From: Psychromonas algicola
GTDB lineage: Bacteria > Pseudomonadota > Gammaproteobacteria > Enterobacterales > Psychromonadaceae
Direction of reading: 5' to 3'
NCBI RefSeq assembly: GCF_004378355.1
Contig: NZ_SNUB01000010.1
Span: 1-64,000, forward strand
DNA length: 64,000 bases
Shown here piece after piece: positions 25,884 to 34,188 of the stretch. A model generated the notes under the pieces. It was not told the DNA's origin and searched no databases. It worked only from the letters and a program-made list of their open reading frames with translations. The position numbers were made by a program, and so were the translations under genes. The number at the start of each line of letters is the position of its first letter. Positions within the stretch are counted from its first letter, which is position 1.

Positions 25884-27164
25884 TTAAAAGAAATAGCGAA
25901 CTGATAATTGTAATTGTTTTTCAACTAAATCAATATCTTGATTTTCATAAGCGCGAGCAGGTCTTGTACTATCGATAACGTTCGCTTCTGCTGCAACAAA
26001 CCAATTTTTATTGACGCGATAAGTATGATTAAGCGTTAAAGCTATACCGTCCTCATTATTATCATCACCCACAGTATTATCATGATCGTCGACTGAAAAT
26101 TCCTCAACGCGTACTGTACTCTTATGCTTTTTATTTCCTAATAGAGAGAACCAACGATAACTTAATGCGATGAAGCCACTTTGATAACTATTATTCACCA
26201 CATCTTCTCTAGATGTATTTTGCATTAAGGTCTCACCCGCTAGATATTGTGCGACTAAGGATATATTTTGCGATAACCGCCATTTTGCCCCTAGATGATA
26301 AAACCGAGTATCCCAACCATATTGACCATTAACCACTTTATAAGGGGTCGCTCTATTATCATAATAACCAGCTGAAATTTCACCTTGATGATGTAATTTC
26401 CATTCAACATTTAAATGATAGCCAATATTATTATCCAGTTCCAAAAATGGGTCAGTGTCACGAGCTTGGTTTTCTAGCACTCCACCTTCATCGAGAGCAT
26501 CAAACCAAGGGATTGTTCGTCTTTCTGTCCATAGCGTTTGTCTACTGCTACTTGTCCAACCATGCCAAGCAAGTAATGCCCCTGTCGGATCATTATTCAC
26601 AAATGCCGATGCAGAAAACGAAAGGTCAAACTTATTATTATTGAGTCTACCTAACCGAGTGGCTTTAAAATCAGTCCCCAACACACGTACTTCTTCACCA
26701 ATCCACGTATTAATCATTGATGAGTTCAATGTGTCCTTACTTGCCCAAGCAAAAGCATCATTTTCTAATGAAATTTCAGGGTAATAAATACCTGATTTAA
26801 TTTGAAAACGATAACCTGCTTGATTTGGGATAGTTCGATATTTTAGATAGGTTTCGGTCATACCGATTTTACTATCATTATTACTTTCAGTATTGGCATA
26901 AGCATTAATAACAGAATGCAGGCTTAACCCATTATCCCAAGTTGCAGAGAGTTGAGTTGCAGCTTGCGCAATAGAAGCATGAGCGCCATTGTTAAGCCCA
27001 AATTTGCCTTGTCCTGCTGCGAGATAGCTTTTCTCCAAAGAGTCAACTGCATTCAATCTAAGGTCAGCAATACCATGTACGCCATATTCAACAGCCATCA
27101 CATTAGGTAGGTAAGTAAACCCAGCCACTAATGAAAATGAAAGTAGAATATATTTAGGTTTCAC
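25884..27164 (-). CDS. Outer-membrane beta-barrel protein, GTG start
   Basis: The GTG at 27162-27164 has AAAGGA 7 bases upstream and gives a clean signal peptide (V-K-P-K-Y-I-L-L-S-F-S-L-V-A-G...V-M-A); the upstream ATG overlaps the preceding gene. The mature protein of about 400 residues alternates amphipathic strands and aromatic girdles and ends in Q-L-S-V-R-Y-F-F, the C-terminal Phe of outer-membrane barrels. It lies 10 bases after the phosphodiesterase gene and is third in a three-gene operon with a cupredoxin-like protein. Substrate or function unknown. Confidence 0.75.
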   Translation of the reverse strand: MKPKYILLSFSLVAGFTYLPNVMAVEYGVHGIADLRLNAVDSLEKSYLAAGQGKFGLNNGAHASIAQAATQLSATWDNGLSLHSVINAYANTESNNDSKIGMTETYLKYRTIPNQAGYRFQIKSGIYYPEISLENDAFAWASKDTLNSSMINTWIGEEVRVLGTDFKATRLGRLNNNKFDLSFSASAFVNNDPTGALLAWHGWTSSSRQTLWTERRTIPWFDALDEGGVLENQARDTDPFLELDNNIGYHLNVEWKLHHQGEISAGYYDNRATPYKVVNGQYGWDTRFYHLGAKWRLSQNISLVAQYLAGETLMQNTSREDVVNNSYQSGFIALSYRWFSLLGNKKHKSTVRVEEFSVDDHDNTVGDDNNEDGIALTLNHTYRVNKNWFVAAEANVIDSTRPARAYENQDIDLVEKQLQLSVRYFF

Positions 27165-27174
27165 TGCAATTCCT

Positions 27175-29559
27175 TTACTTTGTTTGATAAGCATTAAATT
27201 TTGGTGGGTTTAATAACCAAGGCGTTAATTCTGCCGCTGGTTTTGGTTTGCTTATAAAGTACCCTTGAGCTAATTCACACTTATGTTTTGCTAACCAAAA
27301 TAGAGAAAACTCATCTTCAATACCTTCGGCAACTACAGATAATCCCATATTATGAGCAAGGTCGATAGTTGATCGAACAATGATTTGATCATCACTATCA
27401 TGTTCGAGACGCTGTACAAAAGACTTATCTATTTTCAACTCATGTACAGGAAGTTGTTTTAATTGTGCTAATGCAGAGTAACCCGTTCCATAATCATCAA
27501 TAGAGATTTTTAAACCATGTTTTTTAAATTTACCTAACAGAGAAATAGCTGATTCAGGATCTTCTACCACTGAACTTTCAGTGATTTCTAGTGTAATTTT
27601 TTCAGGCGCTATATTTAATTCAGTCATTGAACGGCAGATAAATTCATAGAAATCTGATTCTTTTAAATTCTCCGCTGAAATATTAATCGCAATATTAATA
27701 TCTAACCCAAGCGCATCCCATTGTTTTGATTGAGCTAACGCCACTAAAAACACCCAACGTGTTAACGCTTTAATCTGCCCTGTTTGTTCGGCAATATGAA
27801 TAAAATCATCAGGAGGAACCATACCTAAAGTAGGATGATGCCAACGTACTAACGCTTCTGCATGAGTAACTTGCCATGTTAATAAACATAACTTAGGTTG
27901 GAAGTGTAACTCTAACTGGTCAGCAGCAATTGCATTTTTTAAATCATTAATCAGATTCAATCTTTCAAAAGTATTCACATCTAATTCTGATTGATAAGTT
28001 TGTACTAATTCGTTTTTCTTTCTCGTATGGTGTAAAGCAGTATCTGCCATTTGCACTAGTTTAACAGCATCATTAGTATGTTCTGGATATAATGAAGCAC
28101 CAATACGAACTTGTAATTGTAAGCTTAAACCTTGGAAGGAAAACATCGGCTCTATATTTTTATTGATTTCATCCACAACGTCACAAACTTTAACTTTGCC
28201 CTGCTCACCTCGATCAACTACTAAGATAAATTCATCAGCACCAAGATGTACTAATAATAAAACATCATCTTGCTTTGAAAGTAATTTTAAACGGCGAGCT
28301 AACTCTTTGATCACTTCATCACCAACGTCATGCCCTACTGTCGCATTAACATCTTTCACTCGACTCAAATTTAAGTGTAATAAAACAAAGTGTTTTTTTT
28401 GCTTCATTATTTCAGCAAGTTTGTTGTTGAGGCTATTACGGTTAGGTAAATCGGTTAGTGAATCATGGTTTGCAAAATGTGTGATCGCATTTTCACGTTG
28501 TAACACCGCCGATTGCATATGGTTAAATTCATCTGCAAGTTGTCCAATTTCATTTTGCTCTGCAAATTCAATCGTCTCTTTATAATTACCGTTCGCAATG
28601 GTTTTTGCCTGTTCCACTAAGCGTTTAATTGGCTTAGTGATTGATGCGGCAATTAAATAAGCGCCCATTAAAGAAACAAAAAGCGTTAAGAAAGCAAGAA
28701 TTAAGAATTGTAGCCACTGTCTTTGTAACAAAGAAACAATATTCGCACGCAACCCATACATATAAACATCAAGCTCTTGTTCATCAAACTCAGTGATCGA
28801 AATATGCGTTGCAATATATTGCTCCGGCGTATTATCGTCCCTAACAAGCATAGATAATGCTAATTTTTGTTTTGCTGTAGATTGTTGGTCTGACGTTGCA
28901 ATCAACTGCCATTGTTCACTGCCTTTTAAAATAAAGTCAGTTTGTAAATTCGTAATACTTTTAAATTCATCAGCTAAGCGATGATCAATTTGAAAACCAA
29001 AGGCAATCCAACCTATGGTTTGAGTACCCACATTTACTGGGGAAAGGCTTAATTGATATAAAGCATTGTCAATAATATACAAATGCGCTGTTTGATCTGA
29101 ATGAAACCAGTGAACGTAACGAAACTCTTTACCTAATTCAGGCCCTTGCTTAACCTTACTTTTATAATATTCGGGAGCCGTTGAAGGATAACTATCATCC
29201 ACAATAAAATTACGTTGCAATTGCCCTGTTATAATTCCATCCGCAGATATCGCCATGGCCAAGTCTGCATCAACGCGCTGTCTATGATTATTTAAAGCAA
29301 CCAGTAAGCTTCTTGTATCTTCGTTAAAAACTTGTTTTAACCCATAATCTTTCGCTGCCGTTTCGGCAAAGGCAGACAAATAATCTAAACGTCGATCAAA
29401 TAACTCAGTGAAAATAGTTTTTGCAGTAGTTAAACGCGTATTAATTTCGGCGACTTGTTGGTTTTTATTACCATAATATAAAGTCCAGAACGTAATAGCC
29501 TGAACTACAAGTAATAACAGCACAAATAATAAAAATATTTTATTCTTTAAACTCTTCAT
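27175..29559 (-). CDS. Membrane c-di-GMP phosphodiesterase: sensor - HAMP - degenerate GGDEF - EAL
   Basis: 794 residues. A first membrane helix (about 7-27), periplasmic sensor (about 28-275, double-Cache-like), second helix (about 280-303) and HAMP linker (K-P-I-K-R-L-V-E-Q-A) are followed by a GGDEF domain in which the signature is H-L-G-A-D-E-F, i.e. G-A-D-E-F instead of G-G-D-E-F, so cyclase activity is doubtful. The EAL domain (about 545-790) keeps E-A-L-V-R-W, L-E-I-T-E-S, I-D-D-Y-G-T-G, L-K-I-D-K and A-E-G-I-E, and should hydrolyse c-di-GMP. It sits between the cupredoxin-like gene (29 bases upstream) and the barrel gene, suggesting a periplasmic redox or metal input. Confidence 0.88.
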   Translation of the reverse strand: MKSLKNKIFLLFVLLLLVVQAITFWTLYYGNKNQQVAEINTRLTTAKTIFTELFDRRLDYLSAFAETAAKDYGLKQVFNEDTRSLLVALNNHRQRVDADLAMAISADGIITGQLQRNFIVDDSYPSTAPEYYKSKVKQGPELGKEFRYVHWFHSDQTAHLYIIDNALYQLSLSPVNVGTQTIGWIAFGFQIDHRLADEFKSITNLQTDFILKGSEQWQLIATSDQQSTAKQKLALSMLVRDDNTPEQYIATHISITEFDEQELDVYMYGLRANIVSLLQRQWLQFLILAFLTLFVSLMGAYLIAASITKPIKRLVEQAKTIANGNYKETIEFAEQNEIGQLADEFNHMQSAVLQRENAITHFANHDSLTDLPNRNSLNNKLAEIMKQKKHFVLLHLNLSRVKDVNATVGHDVGDEVIKELARRLKLLSKQDDVLLLVHLGADEFILVVDRGEQGKVKVCDVVDEINKNIEPMFSFQGLSLQLQVRIGASLYPEHTNDAVKLVQMADTALHHTRKKNELVQTYQSELDVNTFERLNLINDLKNAIAADQLELHFQPKLCLLTWQVTHAEALVRWHHPTLGMVPPDDFIHIAEQTGQIKALTRWVFLVALAQSKQWDALGLDINIAINISAENLKESDFYEFICRSMTELNIAPEKITLEITESSVVEDPESAISLLGKFKKHGLKISIDDYGTGYSALAQLKQLPVHELKIDKSFVQRLEHDSDDQIIVRSTIDLAHNMGLSVVAEGIEDEFSLFWLAKHKCELAQGYFISKPKPAAELTPWLLNPPKFNAYQTK

Positions 29560-29588
29560 TCTATGTCTTTTCCACTGTATATCGCATA

Positions 29589-30278
29589 TTAATAATCTGA
29601 GTCAAAATCAAAACCATCACTATTTTCTTGCGTAGGAATATTTTCTAGATCTTTTGGTAAAGTAAAACTTAATTGAGTATTTTCGATAATGTTCTGCTTT
29701 TGAAATAATCTGTGTTGCTCCGTTGGTAATTGAGGATGCCAAACGACAACATTGTAGTTTCCTAGTTCTTTAATCGCAAAAAAAGCTTCACCTTTTTCAT
29801 TTGTTTTAGCAAAGTAAGGTGTATCAATGACTAATAAATACCCGCTCATCCAATCATGAATATTACAGGCCATTGCGATTTCAGCTTCTTTAGTGAAGTT
29901 TTCAACTAAATGTTCATCACCGGCTCTAATTTTGAAAGCAAATTTATTATCACTATCTGCAGAATAAATATGATGCGTAATATCATCTTGATTAACAAAA
30001 TGAACTGTCTTTTTAATTTGGCTGACAGTTATATAAGGAGTAAAAGCTTTGTTTTGTTGAGCAACAGTAACGACATCAGAGGATTGAATAAGTTTTTGTC
30101 CATCTAATGGGGCTAAATAAACAACCATATCAGCAACAGCTTTGCCATTTTTATCTTGTACTGAAATTTGAGCACACTTTTCATCTTTAGCGTTGCTTTC
30201 ACAAGTTGCAGCATGTGTTGTCGAGACAAAAACTGATGTTAATAAAGACAATAAAATAATAATGGCTTTATTCTTCAT
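29589..30278 (-). CDS. Exported cupredoxin-like protein (annotated elsewhere as methylamine utilization protein)
   Basis: 229 residues with a Sec signal (MKNKAIIILLSLLTSVFVSTTHAA). The domain at about 90-150 is plastocyanin-like: I-T-H-H-I-Y-S-A supplies a His and A-C-N-I-H-D-W-M supplies C-x2-H-x2-M, the complete type 1 copper ligand set. A C-terminal beta domain follows (N-E-K-G-E-A-F-F-A, then Y-N-V-V-V-W-H-P). Homologues are labelled methylamine utilization protein, but no methylamine dehydrogenase is present here. First gene of an operon with the c-di-GMP phosphodiesterase and an outer-membrane barrel. It may sense or carry copper or electrons in the periplasm. Confidence 0.75.
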   Translation of the reverse strand: MKNKAIIILLSLLTSVFVSTTHAATCESNAKDEKCAQISVQDKNGKAVADMVVYLAPLDGQKLIQSSDVVTVAQQNKAFTPYITVSQIKKTVHFVNQDDITHHIYSADSDNKFAFKIRAGDEHLVENFTKEAEIAMACNIHDWMSGYLLVIDTPYFAKTNEKGEAFFAIKELGNYNVVVWHPQLPTEQHRLFQKQNIIENTQLSFTLPKDLENIPTQENSDGFDFDSDY

Positions 30279-30567
30279 AGCTTACTCCTTGCTTGAAGCT
30301 AAACGTAATCAATAATATGAGTTAATAAAATTAACACAATAGTAGAAAGTTGTCAGATTAAAGAGCCATATTGAAATAAAAGTACAATAAAAAAGGGTAT
30401 AAATTCGCGATATAACAGACCAAATAACCATTTTTTAAGCAAAAGAATGCTATTCGTACAATACTTTTGTATATTAATTCATATTATTAATAACTTAGTA
30501 TGTATAAAGCAGTTCTATTAATTACTCACTTCGCTTATTTTTCACAACCTTTTACGGGATATAGACA

Positions 30568-32298
30568 ATGATAAACCAACTCCAAGTATCTGTCGGACAG
30601 TATTCAGATAAAGGTTTAAAAGCAATCAATCAAGACTATTATGGCATCCATATTCCTAAGGAGCCACTGTTAACGTCAAAAGGAATAGCCATTGCGATTG
30701 CCGATGGTATCAGCAGTAGTGATGTAAGTCAGATTGCAAGCGAAGCAAGTGTAAAATCCCTATTAGATGATTATTTTAATACTTCTGAAACCTGGTCTGT
30801 TAATAAATCTGCACAGCAGGTTTTAGTTGCAAATAACTCATCATTGTATGCCAAAAGCCAACGTAGTGAACATCGTTTTAATAAAGATAAAGGTTACATT
30901 TGTACTTTTAGTGCCATGATCATTAAATCTACAACGGCACATATTTTCCATATTGGCGATTCGCGTATCTATCTATTACGTGATGACGAGCTGCAATTAT
31001 TAACCGAAGATCATCGTCTTTGGGTTTCTGAAGATAAAAGCTATTTAAGTAGAGGAATGGGAATCAATCCCCAGCTGGAAATTGATCATAAAATACTGCC
31101 AGTGAAACAAGGCGACATATTCATGCTTACCACAGATGGTATTTATGAATTTAATGACCCTCAATTTATGATCAACACCATTAAAGCGAATAAAAATGAA
31201 TTACAAAACGCGACTGAAATCATCGCTGCAAATGCATTACAAAATGGTTGTGACGATAACCTAACAATACAACTACTTAGTATCGATAATTTACCAATTC
31301 AAACTGCCGATGAAGCCTATCAACAATTAACTGTTTTACCTTTTCCGCCAATGCTTAGTCCTCGCATGGAATTTGACGGTTATAAAATCATTAAAACACT
31401 ACACGATAGCAGTCGTAGCCATATTTACTTAGCAATAGATTTAGATACTAAAGAACAAGTTGTATTAAAAACCCCTTCTATTGATTTGTCCGATGATGCA
31501 GCTTACCTAGACAGGTTTTTAATGGAAGAATGGATAGCTCGACGCATCAACAATGCCCATGTACTAAAACCTTGTTTACAAACACGAAAACGTCATTATT
31601 TATATGTGGCCACTGAATATATTGAAGGACAAACTTTAACTCAATGGATGATTGATAATCCGAAGCCTGAATTAAATACAGTAAGGTCGATTGTTGAGCA
31701 AATAGCTAAAGGCTTAATGGCATTTCACCGACAAGAAATGATCCACCAAGATTTAAGACCTGAAAATATCATGATTGATAATAATGGTGTCGTTAAAATC
31801 ATCGATTTCGGTTCAACTAAAGTTGCAGGTTTAATGGAAATTAGCTCACCTATCGCACATCAAGATAACTTAGGAACAGCTCAATATACCGCACCTGAAT
31901 ATTTCTTAGGTGAACAAGGGACAAACAATGCAGATATATTCTCACTAGGTGTGATCACTTATCAAATGCTCACTGGCTCTTTTCCATTTGGAGCAGAAGT
32001 CGCTCGTGCTACCACTAAAAATGCGCAAAAACGCTTACGTTATCGCTCTGTATTAGATGATGAAAGAGAAATACCAGTGTGGTTAGATGACACACTTTGG
32101 AAAGCCCTTAATCCTAACCCATACAAGCGCTATTATGAGTTGTCAGAATTCTTACATGATCTCAAAAATCCGAGTGAAGACTTTTTAAATAATATAAGAC
32201 CGCCCTTATTAGAGCGAGATCCTCTATTATTTTGGAAAGGTTTATCTGGGATACTAGCTAGCATTATCGTTTTACTACTGATCAAGATGGCTTCTTAA
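30568..32298 (+). CDS. PP2C phosphatase - Ser/Thr kinase fusion, C-terminally membrane anchored
   Basis: 576 residues. The N-terminal PP2C domain (about 1-240) has N-Q-D-Y-Y-G, I-A-D-G-I-S-S-S, H-I-G-D-S-R-I-Y and T-D-G-I-Y-E, the metal-binding Asp set. A eukaryote-like kinase domain (about 270-540) has the VAIK-type Lys (Q-V-V-L-K), H-Q-D-L-R-P-E-N-I-M catalytic loop, I-D-F-G-S (DFG) and A-P-E-Y (APE), but no normal glycine loop. One C-terminal helix (about 553-573) anchors it. In other proteobacteria such bifunctional proteins accompany nitrate transport genes; none is nearby. The stop codon lies inside the left target duplication of the MITE. Confidence 0.88.
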   Translation: MINQLQVSVGQYSDKGLKAINQDYYGIHIPKEPLLTSKGIAIAIADGISSSDVSQIASEASVKSLLDDYFNTSETWSVNKSAQQVLVANNSSLYAKSQRSEHRFNKDKGYICTFSAMIIKSTTAHIFHIGDSRIYLLRDDELQLLTEDHRLWVSEDKSYLSRGMGINPQLEIDHKILPVKQGDIFMLTTDGIYEFNDPQFMINTIKANKNELQNATEIIAANALQNGCDDNLTIQLLSIDNLPIQTADEAYQQLTVLPFPPMLSPRMEFDGYKIIKTLHDSSRSHIYLAIDLDTKEQVVLKTPSIDLSDDAAYLDRFLMEEWIARRINNAHVLKPCLQTRKRHYLYVATEYIEGQTLTQWMIDNPKPELNTVRSIVEQIAKGLMAFHRQEMIHQDLRPENIMIDNNGVVKIIDFGSTKVAGLMEISSPIAHQDNLGTAQYTAPEYFLGEQGTNNADIFSLGVITYQMLTGSFPFGAEVARATTKNAQKRLRYRSVLDDEREIPVWLDDTLWKALNPNPYKRYYELSEFLHDLKNPSEDFLNNIRPPLLERDPLLFWKGLSGILASIIVLLLIKMAS

Positions 32299-32502
32299 GT
32301 AACCTCAATTCTGGATAAGCAAATCGATACAGCACCGTTATTTTCACGTATTTCAGCGTTAAATCATCTCCCAATAGCCAGCTATTGCTTCGATAATTTG
32401 CCTTGAACTACACAAAACTAACAGCACTGTATTGTATAAGTTTTTAACGTTTTGATATTAAAAAAATTTACGATTCCATTATCCAGAACTGAGGTTAAGT
32501 AA
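32295..32502. mobile_element. MITE-like element, 192 bp with 16-bp inverted repeats and 8-bp target duplication
   Basis: cctcaattctggataa (32303-32318) is the inverted copy of 32479-32494, with 15 of 16 positions matching. The octamer ttaagtaa flanks both sides (32295-32302, 32495-32502). There is no coding capacity inside. The interior includes a perfect caatagc/gctattg palindrome. This is the structure of a miniature inverted-repeat transposable element, mobilised in trans by a transposase with 8-bp duplications. A related end lies at 46592-46627. Confidence 0.8.
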
Positions 32503-32513
32503 TGTAATTAATC

Positions 32514-34013
32514 CTAGTTTTTACCTGCATCATTATCATTACGAGTAGTGTGAACACTTGATTGCTCTTCTAGCATGCTTTCTTCGCTATCGGCACACAT
32601 ATAAATACGACTAGAGCAAAATGGAGTTAATGGTAAAGCTGACGTTAAACTTGTTTCATCTTCATCATGAACGCTTTCGTGTTTTAATTCATTATTGCCT
32701 AATGTTTTCAGTATTTTTTGCGACCACAGGTAAGCCACTAACCCAAAAACAACCGAACCGATCGCTTGCCCTGTAACAATTCCCAATGCGCCAAACCATT
32801 GTCCACCGAAATAGACTAATGGGATTGTACCAATAGTCGCTTTACCAATATTCATCACAGTTGATGTTTTCGGGTAACCTAAATTATTAAATGTAGCATT
32901 GGCAATAAATAACAAAGCATTAAAAATAAAGACAGCAGATAACCAGGTACAGAAAAAGTACACCATGTTTGCAGCATCTCCTTGTAAACCAAACGCTGAA
33001 ACGATATGTGCTTGTAATAAATAAAGAAAAAAAGCTAATACTGAAACATAGACTAAGGAGAATTGAACCGCTCGTTTACTGGATAAACGCACCCTATCAA
33101 ACATTAAAGCCCCGTAATTTTGACCAATAATCGGCCCCACAGCCCCCGAGACAGCAAAAATCATCCCAAAAGCAACGGGAATCAATCGCCCAATAACAGC
33201 CCAGCCAGCGACATAACCATCACCAAAACCAGCAATCATTGCCGTGACATAAGCGTTACCAATAGGAGTCGCGATATTGGTACTCATTGCAGGTAAAGCA
33301 ACATTAAAGACTTCCTTTTGATCCGCTAACCAAGCTTGATAATTAAATTTCCCCATTAACTGATGAATACGAACAACACCATATAAAGCAACACCTGCTA
33401 CCGCAAAACGAGCAATAACCGAAGCAATAGCTGCGCCGTGTAATCCTAAGCCAAAAGCAAAAATAAACAGCGGATCTAATAAAGCATTAACACCACCTCC
33501 AGCTAATGTTGAATACATCGCTAGTTTTGCGTCACCTACTGCGCGTAATGCAGCACCTGCACTCATTGCAATACATAAAATAGGTAAAGAAGGTAAAAGA
33601 ATACGTAAATATTCGACAGCAAGGTCATGGGTTACCCCCTCTGCGCCAATGAGATGAACTAATTCAGGCGCATAATACCAAGTTAACCCAGCCAGAAACG
33701 AGCTAATTAAAAAACCGGTGACTAAAATATTAATCACTAATCGACGTGCTTTTTGTTTGTTTTGCTGCCCAATTGCTTTAGAAACCAGAGCCGTCATGGA
33801 GATTGATAAACCGATACTGATTGAGGTTGTAAAAAAAGCGATGGTTCCTGCATAACCCACGGCAGCAGCCAGCTCGACTTCTCCTAATAGGCTAATAAAA
33901 AACAGGTCGGCAAGGTCGACTAAAAACAAAGCAGTTAAACCAATAGCATTAGTTGAAGACATCACAACGATATGTTGAAAAATGCTACCACTAACAAACT
34001 TGCCTTTGGACAT
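32514..34013 (-). CDS. MATE-family efflux transporter
   Basis: 499 residues with twelve hydrophobic helices in two similar halves. MATE features: L-F-L-V-D-L-A-D-L-F-F-I-S-L-L-G near residue 27, R-A-V-G-D-A-K-L-A-M-Y near 160, and a second-half V-G-P-I-I-G-Q-N-Y-G-A. These proteins use Na+ or H+ to export cationic drugs or metabolites. The last 60 or so residues are a polar, non-membrane tail (starting N-N-E-L-K-H-E) not usual for the family; the stop is only 12 bases from the MITE, so altered 3' sequence is possible. No adjacent operon partner. Confidence 0.88.
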   Translation of the reverse strand: MSKGKFVSGSIFQHIVVMSSTNAIGLTALFLVDLADLFFISLLGEVELAAAVGYAGTIAFFTTSISIGLSISMTALVSKAIGQQNKQKARRLVINILVTGFLISSFLAGLTWYYAPELVHLIGAEGVTHDLAVEYLRILLPSLPILCIAMSAGAALRAVGDAKLAMYSTLAGGGVNALLDPLFIFAFGLGLHGAAIASVIARFAVAGVALYGVVRIHQLMGKFNYQAWLADQKEVFNVALPAMSTNIATPIGNAYVTAMIAGFGDGYVAGWAVIGRLIPVAFGMIFAVSGAVGPIIGQNYGALMFDRVRLSSKRAVQFSLVYVSVLAFFLYLLQAHIVSAFGLQGDAANMVYFFCTWLSAVFIFNALLFIANATFNNLGYPKTSTVMNIGKATIGTIPLVYFGGQWFGALGIVTGQAIGSVVFGLVAYLWSQKILKTLGNNELKHESVHDEDETSLTSALPLTPFCSSRIYMCADSEESMLEEQSSVHTTRNDNDAGKN

Positions 34014-34119
34014 AATAAATTTCCATAAAAAAGAGATTAAGAATCAGAAAAGGGAATGTAACAATAGCAGCAACAAAAAGAAACCAAAGTAAAAACAATA
34101 GATATAAATTAAAGTGTTT

Positions 34120-34149
34120 AAAAAAAAAAGCCAGCAAGAAGCTGGCTTT
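34120..34149 (-). terminator. Rho-independent terminator of the alginate lyase gene
   Basis: On the minus strand AAAGCCAGC (34141-34149) pairs with GCTGGCTTT (34128-34136) and is followed by a run of T. It lies 40 bases after the lyase stop codon. Confidence 0.85.
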
Positions 34150-34188
34150 CATATTCTGACATTAAGTCATTATCAAACTAAGCGAATA

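Noticed and set aside
29589-30278. A true methylamine utilization gene
   Set aside because: The label is inherited from annotation of homologues; no mau genes lie nearby and the visible domain is a copper-binding cupredoxin.
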